Positions 26,418 through 35,149 of a stretch of 64,000 nucleotides of DNA are shown piece after piece. The notes under the pieces are model-generated. The model searched no databases. It saw only the letters and a list, made by a program, of their open reading frames with translations, and had not been told where the DNA came from. Each line of letters starts with the position of its first letter. Within the stretch, counting starts at the first letter, position 1. Origin of the DNA: a virus; the IMG/VR virus record IMGVR_UViG_3300017759_003727, positions 18,911 through 82,910 of that record. One strand, 5' to 3'. Both the position numbers and the translations under genes were made by a program.

Positions 26418-27128
26418 TTAAAAGTTGAGGGCTACGCCAAAATCAGCTGTTTCTTCCCAATCACCATTAGTGCCTTGAGCTGTATTTAAATCATTATTAA
26501 GATAATTTAAATTAGCAAATACAGTCAAATGGTCTATTGTTGTTTGCACGCCAATTGTAGCTAATGTATAAGTATAATCTACATCATATTGAAATGATTG
26601 ACCATACTCTAAGCTAACTGCAACTAAAAAGTGCTCAGTAATGTCTAGGTCTGTTCCTACTGCGATATCTGCTGTATATTGACCTTCTTCTTCTGTTGTG
26701 ACAGAAAGAATAGAATCAATACCAAACAAATCAACAGCATAAGAACTTACTAGCTCGTAAGCATTTTCTCCATCAATAGAAGTAATTAACAGTTCCGTGC
26801 CGATATCACCAATGAAAGTAGAAAAAACAGTACCAACAGTACCATATAACTCTTCTTCATCAGCTTTTACTTGCTCGATTGAACTAACAAGCGATAAGCC
26901 ACCAATTACTCCTAATTCTGAAGACGCTTTAACATAATCAGCGTCTGCAGATCCGTAAAGCCCGCCATCAATACGTTTTTCGTAGTTACCTACTTCAACG
27001 TCGATATCCCATGACTTTACCGTTTCAGTGATTTCTTGCGCTTCAGCTTTTCCTCCGAAAAGGAAGAAAGCCGCGATAGCCGCGACAACAAGTCCCACTT
27101 TAATTTTATTTTTCTTTAGTATTTCCAT
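26418..27128 (-). CDS. Secreted beta-barrel-like outer membrane protein
   Basis: A 236-residue protein with a classic Sec signal peptide: MEILKKNKIKVG, a hydrophobic core VVAAIAAFFLFGG, and a KAEA cleavage site before QEITE. The mature part alternates polar and hydrophobic residues in short strands (FLVAVSLEYGQSF, TVFANLNYLN) and ends in ADFGVALNF, with the terminal Phe that BAM recognises in outer membrane porins. Phage-borne porins are known to change host receptors; exclusion or permeability are possible roles (inference). ATG 27128 with AGGAGG 12 bases upstream is chosen over a start at 27182. It lies between recA and a terminator. Confidence 0.75.
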   Translation of the reverse strand: MEILKKNKIKVGLVVAAIAAFFLFGGKAEAQEITETVKSWDIDVEVGNYEKRIDGGLYGSADADYVKASSELGVIGGLSLVSSIEQVKADEEELYGTVGTVFSTFIGDIGTELLITSIDGENAYELVSSYAVDLFGIDSILSVTTEEEGQYTADIAVGTDLDITEHFLVAVSLEYGQSFQYDVDYTYTLATIGVQTTIDHLTVFANLNYLNNDLNTAQGTNGDWEETADFGVALNF

Positions 27129-27165
27129 AACTTTTATTAACCTCCTACTGAGAGATTGAATATAA

Positions 27166-28278
27166 TTACACAAGTTCTCCAATATTGGATTTAAAATAAT
27201 TTATTAAAAATTTAGAAAGCTCTTCATTTTCTTCTACCATTTTAAACAAATTAGCTTCTCCTTGAACTTTCTCTGGTAGCTCTGAAGCTACTTCCGCTAC
27301 AAGTTCTTTAAATTCTTCTCCAATAGTAATCCAAGCACCTTTTTTGGTGACAAATTCCCACATATACAATAAGTCAACAAGCTCTTTCTCTACCCAAATA
27401 GACTTACCGCCAACTCTACCATATCTGATTGGATACATAATAGTGTTATTAGTTTTTTCGTTTGGAGATTTTTTAATAGTAACTTTAGCCCAATGACCAA
27501 TAATTGGATTGGTTTTGGGGTCTGGTTGTTTTTTGGTTGGATCTTGTAGAATCATATCTGACTTAAATCTAGGCTCAAACTCCATAATGTAATTAGCAAA
27601 GTGTAATAATGCATTACCGCCTGTTGCTGACGTTTGACGTATCGGAGCTTTGGAGTATGGGTCTAGTTTGATGTCTGCCCTCACTTGACTGATGAAAATG
27701 GCCATATGGCCCCTTTTTGCAAGAGATATTGACATTCTCTTCATAAAATTAGCTGCAATAACTGCTCCACCAGCTACTTTATTTGAATCATAGAAGGATT
27801 TATCTATATCTACTTGCGATATTAAGCCATCAACAGAGTCTAAAACAAAACAGTATTTAAATTTATCTTCATTTTGCTCTACTAGAGTCTTAATGCCGTC
27901 AACAACCACTTCATAAATATTACTTTCAAATACGAAACAAGTACCAGCAACCCATTGTTTTGCGTCATATACAAACTTAATGCCAGATCTAGCTACCATT
28001 TCATTGGATAAACGACCTTCAGCTTTGATATAAAAGCCTTTTGCATCTTTTTGTGTATTTAGCATGTTCTTCATGACCTCTAATGCTGCTGATGTTTTAC
28101 CACCTTCATTCATTCCGACAAACCTGTGTAACCCTGGCCCGAATCCGCCATTTAGGTTTAAATCAAGCTGAAGCGATCCGCTTGATGCTTTATAATCAAC
28201 TGATTCCTCAAAGTTGTAATGTTGTCCCTTTTTATCTTTTAGGAACTTGTCTAGTATTTCTGAATCTTTATCACTCAT
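27166..28278 (-). CDS. RecA/UvsX-like recombinase
   Basis: A 370-residue strand-exchange ATPase. Walker A is GMNEGGKT near residue 54, altered from the bacterial GPESSGKT. Walker B is CFVLDSVDGL near 144. The L1/L2 DNA-binding region includes FISQVRADIKLD and RQTSATGGNALLHFANY. The C-terminal segment has SPNEKTNNTIMYPIRYGRVGG. This is closer to phage UvsX-type proteins than to cellular RecA (inference from the motifs). It starts inside the end of the upstream small gene (ATGA overlap). It would pair with the RecB/Cas4-type nuclease in recombination-dependent replication. Confidence 0.88.
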   Translation of the reverse strand: MSDKDSEILDKFLKDKKGQHYNFEESVDYKASSGSLQLDLNLNGGFGPGLHRFVGMNEGGKTSAALEVMKNMLNTQKDAKGFYIKAEGRLSNEMVARSGIKFVYDAKQWVAGTCFVFESNIYEVVVDGIKTLVEQNEDKFKYCFVLDSVDGLISQVDIDKSFYDSNKVAGGAVIAANFMKRMSISLAKRGHMAIFISQVRADIKLDPYSKAPIRQTSATGGNALLHFANYIMEFEPRFKSDMILQDPTKKQPDPKTNPIIGHWAKVTIKKSPNEKTNNTIMYPIRYGRVGGKSIWVEKELVDLLYMWEFVTKKGAWITIGEEFKELVAEVASELPEKVQGEANLFKMVEENEELSKFLINYFKSNIGELV

Positions 28279-28622
28279 TTAAATAAATCTTTTGTATTTT
28301 TGGGTTTATTATCACTGGAAACATAATCTTTTCCACTTTTATTTCCTATATCATAGGTGTCATATTTAGAAAAGTCAACTTTAAAGTTAAAATTTCTCCA
28401 CTTTTTATCCATTGTTTCTTTAAGGGCGTCTGATACTAAGTAAGCAAGGCTATCATATTTCTTCGGAAAAGTCACAATTTGTAAGAATTCTAAAGAATAC
28501 CTTTCTTCTAGTTTTTTTAAGAACATCATTTCTCTAGACCAAAAAGCTCTTTTGCCATTTTGAGGTATTTCTACTAATCTGCCTAGTATTTCTTTTTTAG
28601 ACGTCTGACTTCCTATTTTCAT
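28275..28622 (-). CDS. Hypothetical protein leading the recombination operon
   Basis: A 115-residue protein, MKIGSQTSKKEILGRLVEIP..., with a helical middle (SREMMFLKKLEERYSLEFLQIV) and a Lys/Asp-rich tail. No family is recognised. ATG 28622 lies 7 bases after a good -10 box, so the longer form from 28643 is rejected. Its first 26 bases overlap the end of the glycosyltransferase gene upstream, which means its early promoter is embedded in that gene. It is coupled to the recombinase gene by ATGA and may be an accessory recombination factor. Confidence 0.65.
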   Translation of the reverse strand: MKIGSQTSKKEILGRLVEIPQNGKRAFWSREMMFLKKLEERYSLEFLQIVTFPKKYDSLAYLVSDALKETMDKKWRNFNFKVDFSKYDTYDIGNKSGKDYVSSDNKPKNTKDLFK

Positions 28623-29547
28623 AATCCCAATTATGGTATACATTCAAATTTTTGTCAAGCCTGTTTTGTAAATAATTTTTACGAAAATCGTCTTTTATTT
28701 CCCATTTACCGTGATTTCTATCATGATTGTATTTCAAGGAAGCTTTTGAGTGATTTTGCAATCTATGCATTAATAAAGATTGTGTATACAAACGAACATT
28801 ATATTTTTCAGATAAAGCTCTGTGCAAAAGCTCAAAATCTTCTCCTATAATAATATCCTCTCTGAACTTGCAGTTAACAAATCTATTTACATCAACAACA
28901 ATTTGACCATAACAAACATTAACACCTGCTTCTTTAAAATATCTATAAATACAGTCGTTTTTACCTATTAGGGCTCCTTTTACTCTATTATCCTTTTCTT
29001 CAAAGCGTAGGGTTTCTATTTCTAGGCAAGAGGGTTGAGAGGTTCTATTATTACTACATAGCAACGAAAATTTGGCAAAGTTAGTAAAAGCTAAACCAGC
29101 GTTTCGCCAAGTGTTTTGTTTTTTCACTTCATAAAGGTGTCCGTTTGGCAAAGCAACGTGTTGTCCATGACAAAAAATATCTAAGTTGTATTTTTTAATA
29201 CATTTTTTAGCAACCTCCAGTCTTGTGGGATAAGATGCGTCGTCAATATCGCAAAACATAATATATTTTGTGTTACAATGTCTGGCAGCATAATTTCTAG
29301 AGAAACCAGGATTTTTTCTGTCTTTTACAGATATATATTTTATAGGTATTTCTTTTGCCCGAACTCTTATTTTTTTTGGTTTATCATCAAAATAATTTTT
29401 AGGTAAACCATTGGCAGAAACTATTAAATGATCAAAAGTTTCAGTTTGAAACGATAAAACATCTAAAGCCCAATTAAGATAATGAACATCTCTATCGCAA
29501 CAAGTTATCGCTACCGTATAAGATTCATTATAGTTGTTCAATGTCAT
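28597..29547 (-). CDS. GT2-family glycosyltransferase
   Basis: A 316-residue GT-A glycosyltransferase, the last gene of the glycan cassette. YTVAITCCDRDVHYLNWAL is the N-terminal strand-loop of the family. GFSRNYAARHC precedes the metal-binding FCDIDDASYPTRL, where DIDD takes the place of DxD. Later ligands include GEDFELLHRAL, the E-D acceptor motif of GT2. The donor is unknown; one of the nucleotide sugars made by the upstream genes is likely. It overlaps the dehydratase gene by 20 bases, consistent with one long polycistronic mRNA. Confidence 0.8.
   Translation of the reverse strand: MTLNNYNESYTVAITCCDRDVHYLNWALDVLSFQTETFDHLIVSANGLPKNYFDDKPKKIRVRAKEIPIKYISVKDRKNPGFSRNYAARHCNTKYIMFCDIDDASYPTRLEVAKKCIKKYNLDIFCHGQHVALPNGHLYEVKKQNTWRNAGLAFTNFAKFSLLCSNNRTSQPSCLEIETLRFEEKDNRVKGALIGKNDCIYRYFKEAGVNVCYGQIVVDVNRFVNCKFREDIIIGEDFELLHRALSEKYNVRLYTQSLLMHRLQNHSKASLKYNHDRNHGKWEIKDDFRKNYLQNRLDKNLNVYHNWDYENRKSDV
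28630..28658 (-). promoter_or_regulatory. Early sigma-70 promoter for the recombination genes
   Basis: On the - strand TTGACA (28653-28658), 17 bases, CATAAT (28630-28635), then 7 bases to ATG 28622. It lies inside the 3' end of the upstream glycosyltransferase gene and separates the glycan cassette from the recombination genes. Confidence 0.7.
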
Positions 29548-30559
29548 TTGTGATCATCCTGCGCACTAAAGAATCAAAGGACACAGATTTTTCCCAATTT
29601 AAATCTTTTTGAGCTTCCGATGGATCGCCTAATAAAAGCTCTACCTCTGCTGGTCTATAAAACTTAGGATTTACTTTAACAACTGGTTTGTCTTTAAAAT
29701 ACAAAACTTCTTCTTCTCCAGAACCAGTCCAGTGATATTCTGCTTCTTTAATTTCTGCATACTTAAAAGCGAGGTCGACAAATTCTTTTACGGAATGTGT
29801 TTCACCAGAAGCGAGAAGATAGTCTTTAGGTTTATCTTCTTTAAGCATTAACCAAACAGCTCTAACAAAATCTTCTGCATGACTCCAATCTCTTTGTGCT
29901 TCTAGGTTACCTAACTCAATTGGCTCAAAACCATTTCCAGATTCTATCGCTTGTTTAATTTTAGCAATGCCTTTTGTAATTTTTCTTGTTACGAATTCTT
30001 CTCCACGACGCTCTGATTCGTGATTAAAAAGATAACCTTGAACGGCAAACAAATCATATGAATCTCTCCATACTTTCACAATCTGTCTTGCGGCCACCTT
30101 AGATGCACCATAAGGACTACGTGGTCTAGATGGATGTTCCAGATCTTGTGGGCTATAAATTACATCACCAAACTCTTCTGAAGATCCAGCGTTATAATAA
30201 CGACATTTGGGGCAGTGTTTTCTAATAGATTCTAATTGATGCAAAACTCCCATTGTGTTATTTTGAAAATGATTGACTGGCATCTTCCAACTCAAACCAA
30301 CAAAAGAATTAGCTGCAAAGTTAATAAAGTAATCTGGTTTAATTTCTTCGATGCAAGCGTTAATACTGTGTTCATCACCTAAATCCATTTCAACTAAATG
30401 AAATTTAGGATTAGATTTTAAATGTTCTATATGTTGGTGATTTGGGACACTTAATCTTCGAATAGCTCCATAAACTTCTACGTTTGTAAATTTAAGTAAA
30501 AACTCGACCATATAAGAGCCGACTTGACCAGTAACACCTGTAACTATAGCTTTTTTCAT
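29528..30559 (-). CDS. gmd: GDP-mannose 4,6-dehydratase-like enzyme
   Basis: A 343-residue short-chain dehydrogenase of the Gmd type. Motifs are TGVTGQVGSYMVEFLL (NAD(P) binding), the catalytic GSSEEFG, YGASK with the Tyr and Lys, NHESERRGEEFVTRKI and QRDWSHAEDFVRAVWLML, all diagnostic of Gmd. It should convert GDP-mannose to GDP-4-keto-6-deoxymannose. Because heptose genes lie in the same cassette, a GDP-heptose substrate as in the related DmhA enzymes is an alternative (inference). It starts inside the end of the epimerase gene (ATGA). Confidence 0.88.
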   Translation of the reverse strand: MKKAIVTGVTGQVGSYMVEFLLKFTNVEVYGAIRRLSVPNHQHIEHLKSNPKFHLVEMDLGDEHSINACIEEIKPDYFINFAANSFVGLSWKMPVNHFQNNTMGVLHQLESIRKHCPKCRYYNAGSSEEFGDVIYSPQDLEHPSRPRSPYGASKVAARQIVKVWRDSYDLFAVQGYLFNHESERRGEEFVTRKITKGIAKIKQAIESGNGFEPIELGNLEAQRDWSHAEDFVRAVWLMLKEDKPKDYLLASGETHSVKEFVDLAFKYAEIKEAEYHWTGSGEEEVLYFKDKPVVKVNPKFYRPAEVELLLGDPSEAQKDLNWEKSVSFDSLVRRMITNDIEQL

Positions 30560-31410
30560 TTTTTTATAAATTTTTTAATATAATTATCTAAATTTTCTTT
30601 AGGAGACCAATCTAAAATTTCTTTTGCTTTAGGGTCAGAACATAAAGTTGAATCATATTCACCGTCTCTCTGTGGTATATTAATCTTTGGGTAACTTTTT
30701 CCAAATAAATTTGCAATTTCATTAATAGAAAAATTATTGCCCCTACCCAATTCAAATATCTCTGCTTTAAAATTGTGCCCAATACATCTAACTAAACCAT
30801 CTACTATATCGTTTATGTGAGTAAAGTCTCTTTTCTGTTCTCCTGTGCCTACAATAGTCAAAGGTTTATTATTCGTGAACTGGTCTTCAAAAATCCCTAT
30901 TACTGTTGCATATTCTCCAGTTTTCAAGTGATGTGGCCCGTACACATTATAAAATCTACAAATAGTGGTATTTAAATTATATACAGAACTATAAAGTTTG
31001 CACAACTCTTCTCCTCCATATTTAGACCAAGCATAAGGACTTCCGTATAACCCGTGATGTTTTGAACTAGAACCAGAGTAAATTACTTGAATATTGTGTT
31101 TTCTAGCGTATTCTAAAACGCTCAAAGTACCCATAAAATTATTTTTAATAAAAAGTTCTGGTTGGGTTAATGATGGTTGTATTCTTGCTAAAGCGGCCAA
31201 ATGATATATCAAATCTACCTTACCGAAAGTTTTATCAAAATCTATTTGATTTATTTCTCCTTCGATATATTCGCATCCAGGTTGATGATTTGCTTTGTAA
31301 CCAGTTGAATAATTATCTAAAGATATAACTTCGTGGTTTTCTTTTAATAGTCGTTTTATTAAATTTGTGCCCACAAAACCTGCACCACCTGTAACTAAAA
31401 TTCTTTTCAT
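30556..31410 (-). CDS. NAD-dependent sugar-nucleotide epimerase (GalE/WbpP-like)
   Basis: A 284-residue short-chain dehydrogenase. It has the Rossmann TGGAGFVGTNLIKRLL, a Ser-rich SGSSSKHHG, YAWSK with the catalytic Tyr and Lys, RFYNVYGPHH, and KRDFTHINDIVDGLV, the usual order of UDP-sugar 4-epimerases. The exact sugar cannot be told. It sits between the cytidylyltransferase and Gmd genes with 4-base overlaps on both sides. It likely contributes one activated sugar to the surface glycan made by the cassette. Confidence 0.82.
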   Translation of the reverse strand: MKRILVTGGAGFVGTNLIKRLLKENHEVISLDNYSTGYKANHQPGCEYIEGEINQIDFDKTFGKVDLIYHLAALARIQPSLTQPELFIKNNFMGTLSVLEYARKHNIQVIYSGSSSKHHGLYGSPYAWSKYGGEELCKLYSSVYNLNTTICRFYNVYGPHHLKTGEYATVIGIFEDQFTNNKPLTIVGTGEQKRDFTHINDIVDGLVRCIGHNFKAEIFELGRGNNFSINEIANLFGKSYPKINIPQRDGEYDSTLCSDPKAKEILDWSPKENLDNYIKKFIKK

Positions 31411-32060
31411 GAATTATTATATAAGAATTCAGCAAATTTAAACTCTAAAGGTGTATCTATATCTACAGACTCTTTTTCATCCAGTTTAACAAAATATGGA
31501 TTCTTTCCAATGGCGTTTTTGTTTTCAATCATTAATTTTTTACTAATGATAGACACTCCATAGTGTACGCCTAGTATATCTGGTAAATCTTGGCTATTAG
31601 GAGCGTTTTGTGGATCATAATTAATTGGTTGCCCGTCTAACCACATGTGATGTTTCACATCAAACGCTGTCATTACGCTATCTTTTTCTTCTAAATTTTG
31701 ATATATTTTAATACATTTTTCAAAAGTCTCTTTACTTACGAAAGGACAAGTAACAGGTGCATACATAATATGCTCTGACGGTGTGATTTCAGCTATATGT
31801 TTAAAGTATTCACTGTTGTTAATTATGGAGCTGGCGAAATACTCATCTCTTTTATATGTTTCTACTCCACGCTGAGAAGCTATATAAAGCATTGTATCGC
31901 AATCGCTATTCACAATTATTTTATCAATACCTTTTGCTTGTTTTAAGGTATCTATTTTTAATTGTAATAGATTTGTATTTCCAAAAGGTTTTATGTTTTT
32001 GTTTTTAACCCTTTCCGAACCTTTTCTTACAGGAATTACTGCTGTAATTTTTTTATCCAT
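31407..32060 (-). CDS. CMP-sugar synthetase (acylneuraminate/KDO cytidylyltransferase family)
   Basis: A 217-residue nucleotidyltransferase of the NeuA/KdsB family. The N-terminal IPVRKGSERVKNKNIKPF is the CTP-binding signature. IIVNSDCDTMLYIA and HIMYAPVTCPFV follow in family order, and DIDTPLEFKFAE closes the fold. It would activate a nonulosonic acid-like sugar with CTP. No sialate or pseudaminate synthase is seen in the window, so the precursor may come from the host. It overlaps both neighbours by a few bases. Confidence 0.8.
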   Translation of the reverse strand: MDKKITAVIPVRKGSERVKNKNIKPFGNTNLLQLKIDTLKQAKGIDKIIVNSDCDTMLYIASQRGVETYKRDEYFASSIINNSEYFKHIAEITPSEHIMYAPVTCPFVSKETFEKCIKIYQNLEEKDSVMTAFDVKHHMWLDGQPINYDPQNAPNSQDLPDILGVHYGVSIISKKLMIENKNAIGKNPYFVKLDEKESVDIDTPLEFKFAEFLYNNS

Positions 32061-32442
32061 TTATTTTTTCTAGAGTTTTGTCCCAAGATTTAAATTCTAT
32101 AGCCTTATCATCTATATAGTAACAAGCTCTAGGTTTTTCACAAGTAATTTCTGATATAAATTTTTTCAAATCATGCTTTTTTAACCAATCTTCCACTAAC
32201 TCAAGACCAGTTTTGCCATTTACCAAAGGTCTATCTTTTTTAATCTTTGCAGTGAAAATAATCAAATTATAACTTTTAGACAAAGACTCTAGTGCTGAAT
32301 AAACACCTTTGATTGGCTCTCCATAACAAGTGCCGTCATGAAAGCCTTTATCAAAAGTATGTATAACGCCATCAAAATCTATAGCCAAGTTATTATCTTG
32401 GCTTTCTAGACCTGGTGGCACATGTTTTATTTCACCTTGCAT
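32053..32442 (-). CDS. HAD-superfamily phosphatase-like protein
   Basis: A 129-residue HAD-fold protein: IDFDGVIHTF supplies the catalytic D-x-D, IIFTAKI the motif II Ser/Thr region, and CYYIDDKAI the acidic motif IV. It has no cap domain. In the ADP-heptose pathway a HAD enzyme (GmhB) removes the 7-phosphate of heptose 1,7-bisphosphate; this or the HAD protein at 39645 could do that, although GmhB's zinc cysteines are absent in both. It overlaps the SIS-domain gene by 16 bases. Confidence 0.72.
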   Translation of the reverse strand: MQGEIKHVPPGLESQDNNLAIDFDGVIHTFDKGFHDGTCYGEPIKGVYSALESLSKSYNLIIFTAKIKKDRPLVNGKTGLELVEDWLKKHDLKKFISEITCEKPRACYYIDDKAIEFKSWDKTLEKING

Positions 32443-32999
32443 TTTTTTAGGATAGATGGGCAGTCAAACCCAGCACCATGTACAAGTTGATAAGTGAGCA
32501 TTAGTGACAAAATTTCAGACGTATGATAAAACTCAACATCTTGAACAACTTTAATAATATTTGGATTGCCACATGGATTGTATTGGGCTGAAATCATTGC
32601 TGTGTCAATATTATTTTCGTCAGCCCAATTTAAAGCATTTACAATACAATTTGCTGATGCATTATTAAGAGAGCAAGAAAAGCCGACGGCTAAACATTTT
32701 GACGGATCTAAGCCAATGCTTCTTGTTTCCATCCAATTTGTCATCCAGCTATCGAAATCCGTATCTGCTATGAGAGAAGTAGCTGTAATGGCACTACCTG
32801 GAGCTATAATATTTTTATTTGTTAATCTTGAAGAATCTATAGCCCCGTGATCTGCGACAGCCATATTTCCTCCGTGACCAAAAAAGAAAATGTTTGTTGC
32901 ATTATTGTATGCAGTTTGTAGTTTGTCCCACTCTTTGCTTTTAATAATTTTATTAAACTTTTCTTCGATATTTTCTAATTGTATTTTATTTTCCTTCAT
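32427..32999 (-). CDS. gmhA: SIS-domain sugar isomerase, GmhA-like
   Basis: A 190-residue SIS protein, the size of sedoheptulose-7-phosphate isomerase. FFFGHGGNMAVADHGAI matches the GmhA phosphate loop (CGNGGSxxxAxH), and FSCSLNNASANCIVNAL matches the STSGNSxNV segment. Two GmhA catalytic positions look changed: the Glu after the loop appears as Asp, and the C-terminal His of the QEIH motif is not evident in TSEILSLML. It may therefore act on a related sugar. ATG 32999 is chosen over 33053 because the longer form overlaps the methyltransferase gene by 68 bases. Confidence 0.65.
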   Translation of the reverse strand: MKENKIQLENIEEKFNKIIKSKEWDKLQTAYNNATNIFFFGHGGNMAVADHGAIDSSRLTNKNIIAPGSAITATSLIADTDFDSWMTNWMETRSIGLDPSKCLAVGFSCSLNNASANCIVNALNWADENNIDTAMISAQYNPCGNPNIIKVVQDVEFYHTSEILSLMLTYQLVHGAGFDCPSILKKCKVK

Positions 33000-33783
33000 G
33001 AATTGTAATTTTAAATAGTAAAAAGATTCCACATTGATTATCAAATATTTCAACTGGATTCCACGCTGAATCAGTTTTCTGAGTTACTGCGGTTTGTTGT
33101 GTTATTGGGAATTGAATTGGTTTATGATCTTCGTCTTCGTCGTATTTTTTTTGATAGTTAAAACTTTCATCCCACAAAATTGGAACATAATCTATTTTAG
33201 AATCAGTGTCATCTGCAAATATTTTTAAATTATTTAAAAAATGAGATAGCTTATCTGCTTGCTGAGGAACTCCTAAATATATATTAGTTTCCTTATTGAT
33301 GTTTTCATACAAATGTTTAAGTATAAAAATATCTTCGTCGTAAAAAGTCCAAGAATGAATTAAATCTATATTTGAAAAATCTGTTATCTCCTTAACATCG
33401 CCATAAACAGAATTTCTTTTGCATTTAAAGTCTCTTTTTAATTCAGATGTATATGTTGGTTCATGGCGCTCTACAGATGTTAATTCTTTAGCGTAGTAAG
33501 AAATACCTTGGCAAATTTCTCCAAATCTTGAACCTACATGCATTACATGTTTATCCTTTAAGTCTTCTTTTATATAGTATGGAGTCATGATAGGATAACG
33601 AAAATTAACATGCTCTTCTGAATCTATTTCTTTCTGGAGAATAAATTTATCGCTTTCGTCATAAATCTCTTTTAACTTAGAATGAGTTTGTTTTCTAAAT
33701 TCATCAAAAGAAATATCTTGACTTTCCAAAAGAGGAAAAAATTGAAATAACAAATGTGAGTTTGGTAATTTTATTTTTTTCAT
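32986..33783 (-). CDS. Class I SAM-dependent methyltransferase-like protein
   Basis: A 265-residue protein with a Rossmann-type methyltransferase core. HVMHVGSRFGEICQGISYY holds motif I, ELTSVERHEP ends strand 2 with the acidic ribose ligand, and NIDLIHSWTFYDED fits motif IV. The glycine-rich loop is less canonical than usual (GSRFGE). The target is unknown; a sugar O-methylation in the glycan cassette is likely from context. It lies 2 bases downstream of the DUF115-like gene and overlaps the SIS gene. Confidence 0.65.
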   Translation of the reverse strand: MKKIKLPNSHLLFQFFPLLESQDISFDEFRKQTHSKLKEIYDESDKFILQKEIDSEEHVNFRYPIMTPYYIKEDLKDKHVMHVGSRFGEICQGISYYAKELTSVERHEPTYTSELKRDFKCKRNSVYGDVKEITDFSNIDLIHSWTFYDEDIFILKHLYENINKETNIYLGVPQQADKLSHFLNNLKIFADDTDSKIDYVPILWDESFNYQKKYDEDEDHKPIQFPITQQTAVTQKTDSAWNPVEIFDNQCGIFLLFKITIHEGK

Positions 33784-33785
33784 AA

Positions 33786-34430
33786 TTAAATTTCTTCGAA
33801 CATTCCCTTTAAACCTATCGGATTCACTGAAATTATCTTAGTGTTTAAGTTGTTTTTTTCTATAAAATTTTTGGCACTTATCCATCCAGCTTTATATGCA
33901 TCATAAGTACCATTACCGCTATTAATAATTTCTCTACCGTCAAAACACTGTCTTTGACTACAGTCACAACCTACGATATATATTTTACAAACACCAACCC
34001 AAAACAAAAAGTTTAAAGCATGAAAGATGACTGATTGCCCATGCGTGGGGTTTTCGGAAATATCTAAACTAAATGCAGGGTTGTCATTATTAACGGACAT
34101 TGGTGAGGCTCCCAAGGAAATAACTTCTTCGTCCGAATAGTGTAATGGATGAGGTTGGCCATTAACTTCTGAAGCTCCGAATTTTTCCTCTTTAACTTTA
34201 AAGAATTTATTCATTGACCTGCCTCTATCTCCAAAAAAATAATAATCTAACATTTCATAAGAAGGCTGTCTTTGGTTAAAGAGAGGTAAATCGCCAATAA
34301 AATTGCATCCTACGTTTATGTCAACACCTTCTATTGGCTTATATTCGTTTGCTGTTGGGCCAGACCCAAACAACACTGCGGTTTCTCCCTTATGTTTATT
34401 TTTGAACCTTTTGAATATAAAATTTTTCAT
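33786..34430 (-). CDS. DUF115/Maf-like protein (glycan-modification associated)
   Basis: A 214-residue protein. AVLFGSGPTANEY is the nucleotide-binding-like GxGPS loop of the DUF115/Maf glycosyltransferase-like family. DINVGCNFIGDLPLF and YYFFGDRG follow, and KIYIVGCDCS forms the last strand of the Rossmann-like core. Cellular members act in flagellin glycosylation with nonulosonic acids; the CMP-sugar synthetase of this cassette makes a similar role possible. It overlaps the deacetylase gene by 4 bases. Confidence 0.7.
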   Translation of the reverse strand: MKNFIFKRFKNKHKGETAVLFGSGPTANEYKPIEGVDINVGCNFIGDLPLFNQRQPSYEMLDYYFFGDRGRSMNKFFKVKEEKFGASEVNGQPHPLHYSDEEVISLGASPMSVNNDNPAFSLDISENPTHGQSVIFHALNFLFWVGVCKIYIVGCDCSQRQCFDGREIINSGNGTYDAYKAGWISAKNFIEKNNLNTKIISVNPIGLKGMFEEI

Positions 34431-35149
34431 TGTAAATCTCTAAAGTTTATTGTTTCTATACTACTGTTTTTAGATAAGAAGTCAACTATTTTTTTAAAAT
34501 CTTCTTTAAGTCTTGTTTCTTTTAATCCATGAAAAACAAAAACTGCAGATTCATCGTCTTCCATATTTTCTACATCTTGTTTAAATTCTTCAAATCGATA
34601 AACATGGTTTAGTATTCCTTTAGGTTTGATTAAAAATTTTGACTCAGAATCTTGCGGGTATTTTATTTTAGGTCTAGGTTGATCTGGTTTTTTATCTATC
34701 TCCCATTGAGTCCAACCCACATCTTGATAAGTATAGCCTGTTCTTGCATGAGTAAAGCCTAAGTTTTCAATAACTTTAGCTACTCTTGAATCAGTCCAGT
34801 AACCTGGGTAGCAAAAAGTATTAATATTCTTAACTCCCATAGCTAAAAGCATTTTGGAGGCAGCGCTTATTTCTTGTACGATTTGTTCATCGCTTAAAGT
34901 AGTTAAATTAATGTGGCTAAAAGTATGATTACCTATTTCAAAACCATCTTCTTCGAACTCTTTAAGGTGTTTAAAATCAAAAGCTCGCTCTGCCATATTT
35001 TTAGAAAACATTAACATGTTAGATGTCCAAAGACTTTTTTCACAAGTTATAAAAAATGTGCCTTTAAGGTTGTGTTTTTTTAATAAAGGTTTTGCTACTG
35101 TGTAGTGACTTTCTAAGCCATCGTCAAATGTTAGGCATATTTTTTTCAT
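34427..35149 (-). CDS. Polysaccharide deacetylase (NodB/CE4 fold)
   Basis: A 240-residue carbohydrate esterase family 4 enzyme. LTFDDGLESHY supplies the catalytic base and metal Asp; NHTFSHINL gives the two metal-binding His; FCYPGYWTD follows as motif 3. No signal peptide is seen, so it would act in the cytoplasm on sugar intermediates unless attached to the virion. It removes N- or O-acetyl groups from sugars. It is coupled to the GT90 gene by an ATGA overlap. Confidence 0.85.
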   Translation of the reverse strand: MKKICLTFDDGLESHYTVAKPLLKKHNLKGTFFITCEKSLWTSNMLMFSKNMAERAFDFKHLKEFEEDGFEIGNHTFSHINLTTLSDEQIVQEISAASKMLLAMGVKNINTFCYPGYWTDSRVAKVIENLGFTHARTGYTYQDVGWTQWEIDKKPDQPRPKIKYPQDSESKFLIKPKGILNHVYRFEEFKQDVENMEDDESAVFVFHGLKETRLKEDFKKIVDFLSKNSSIETINFRDLQ

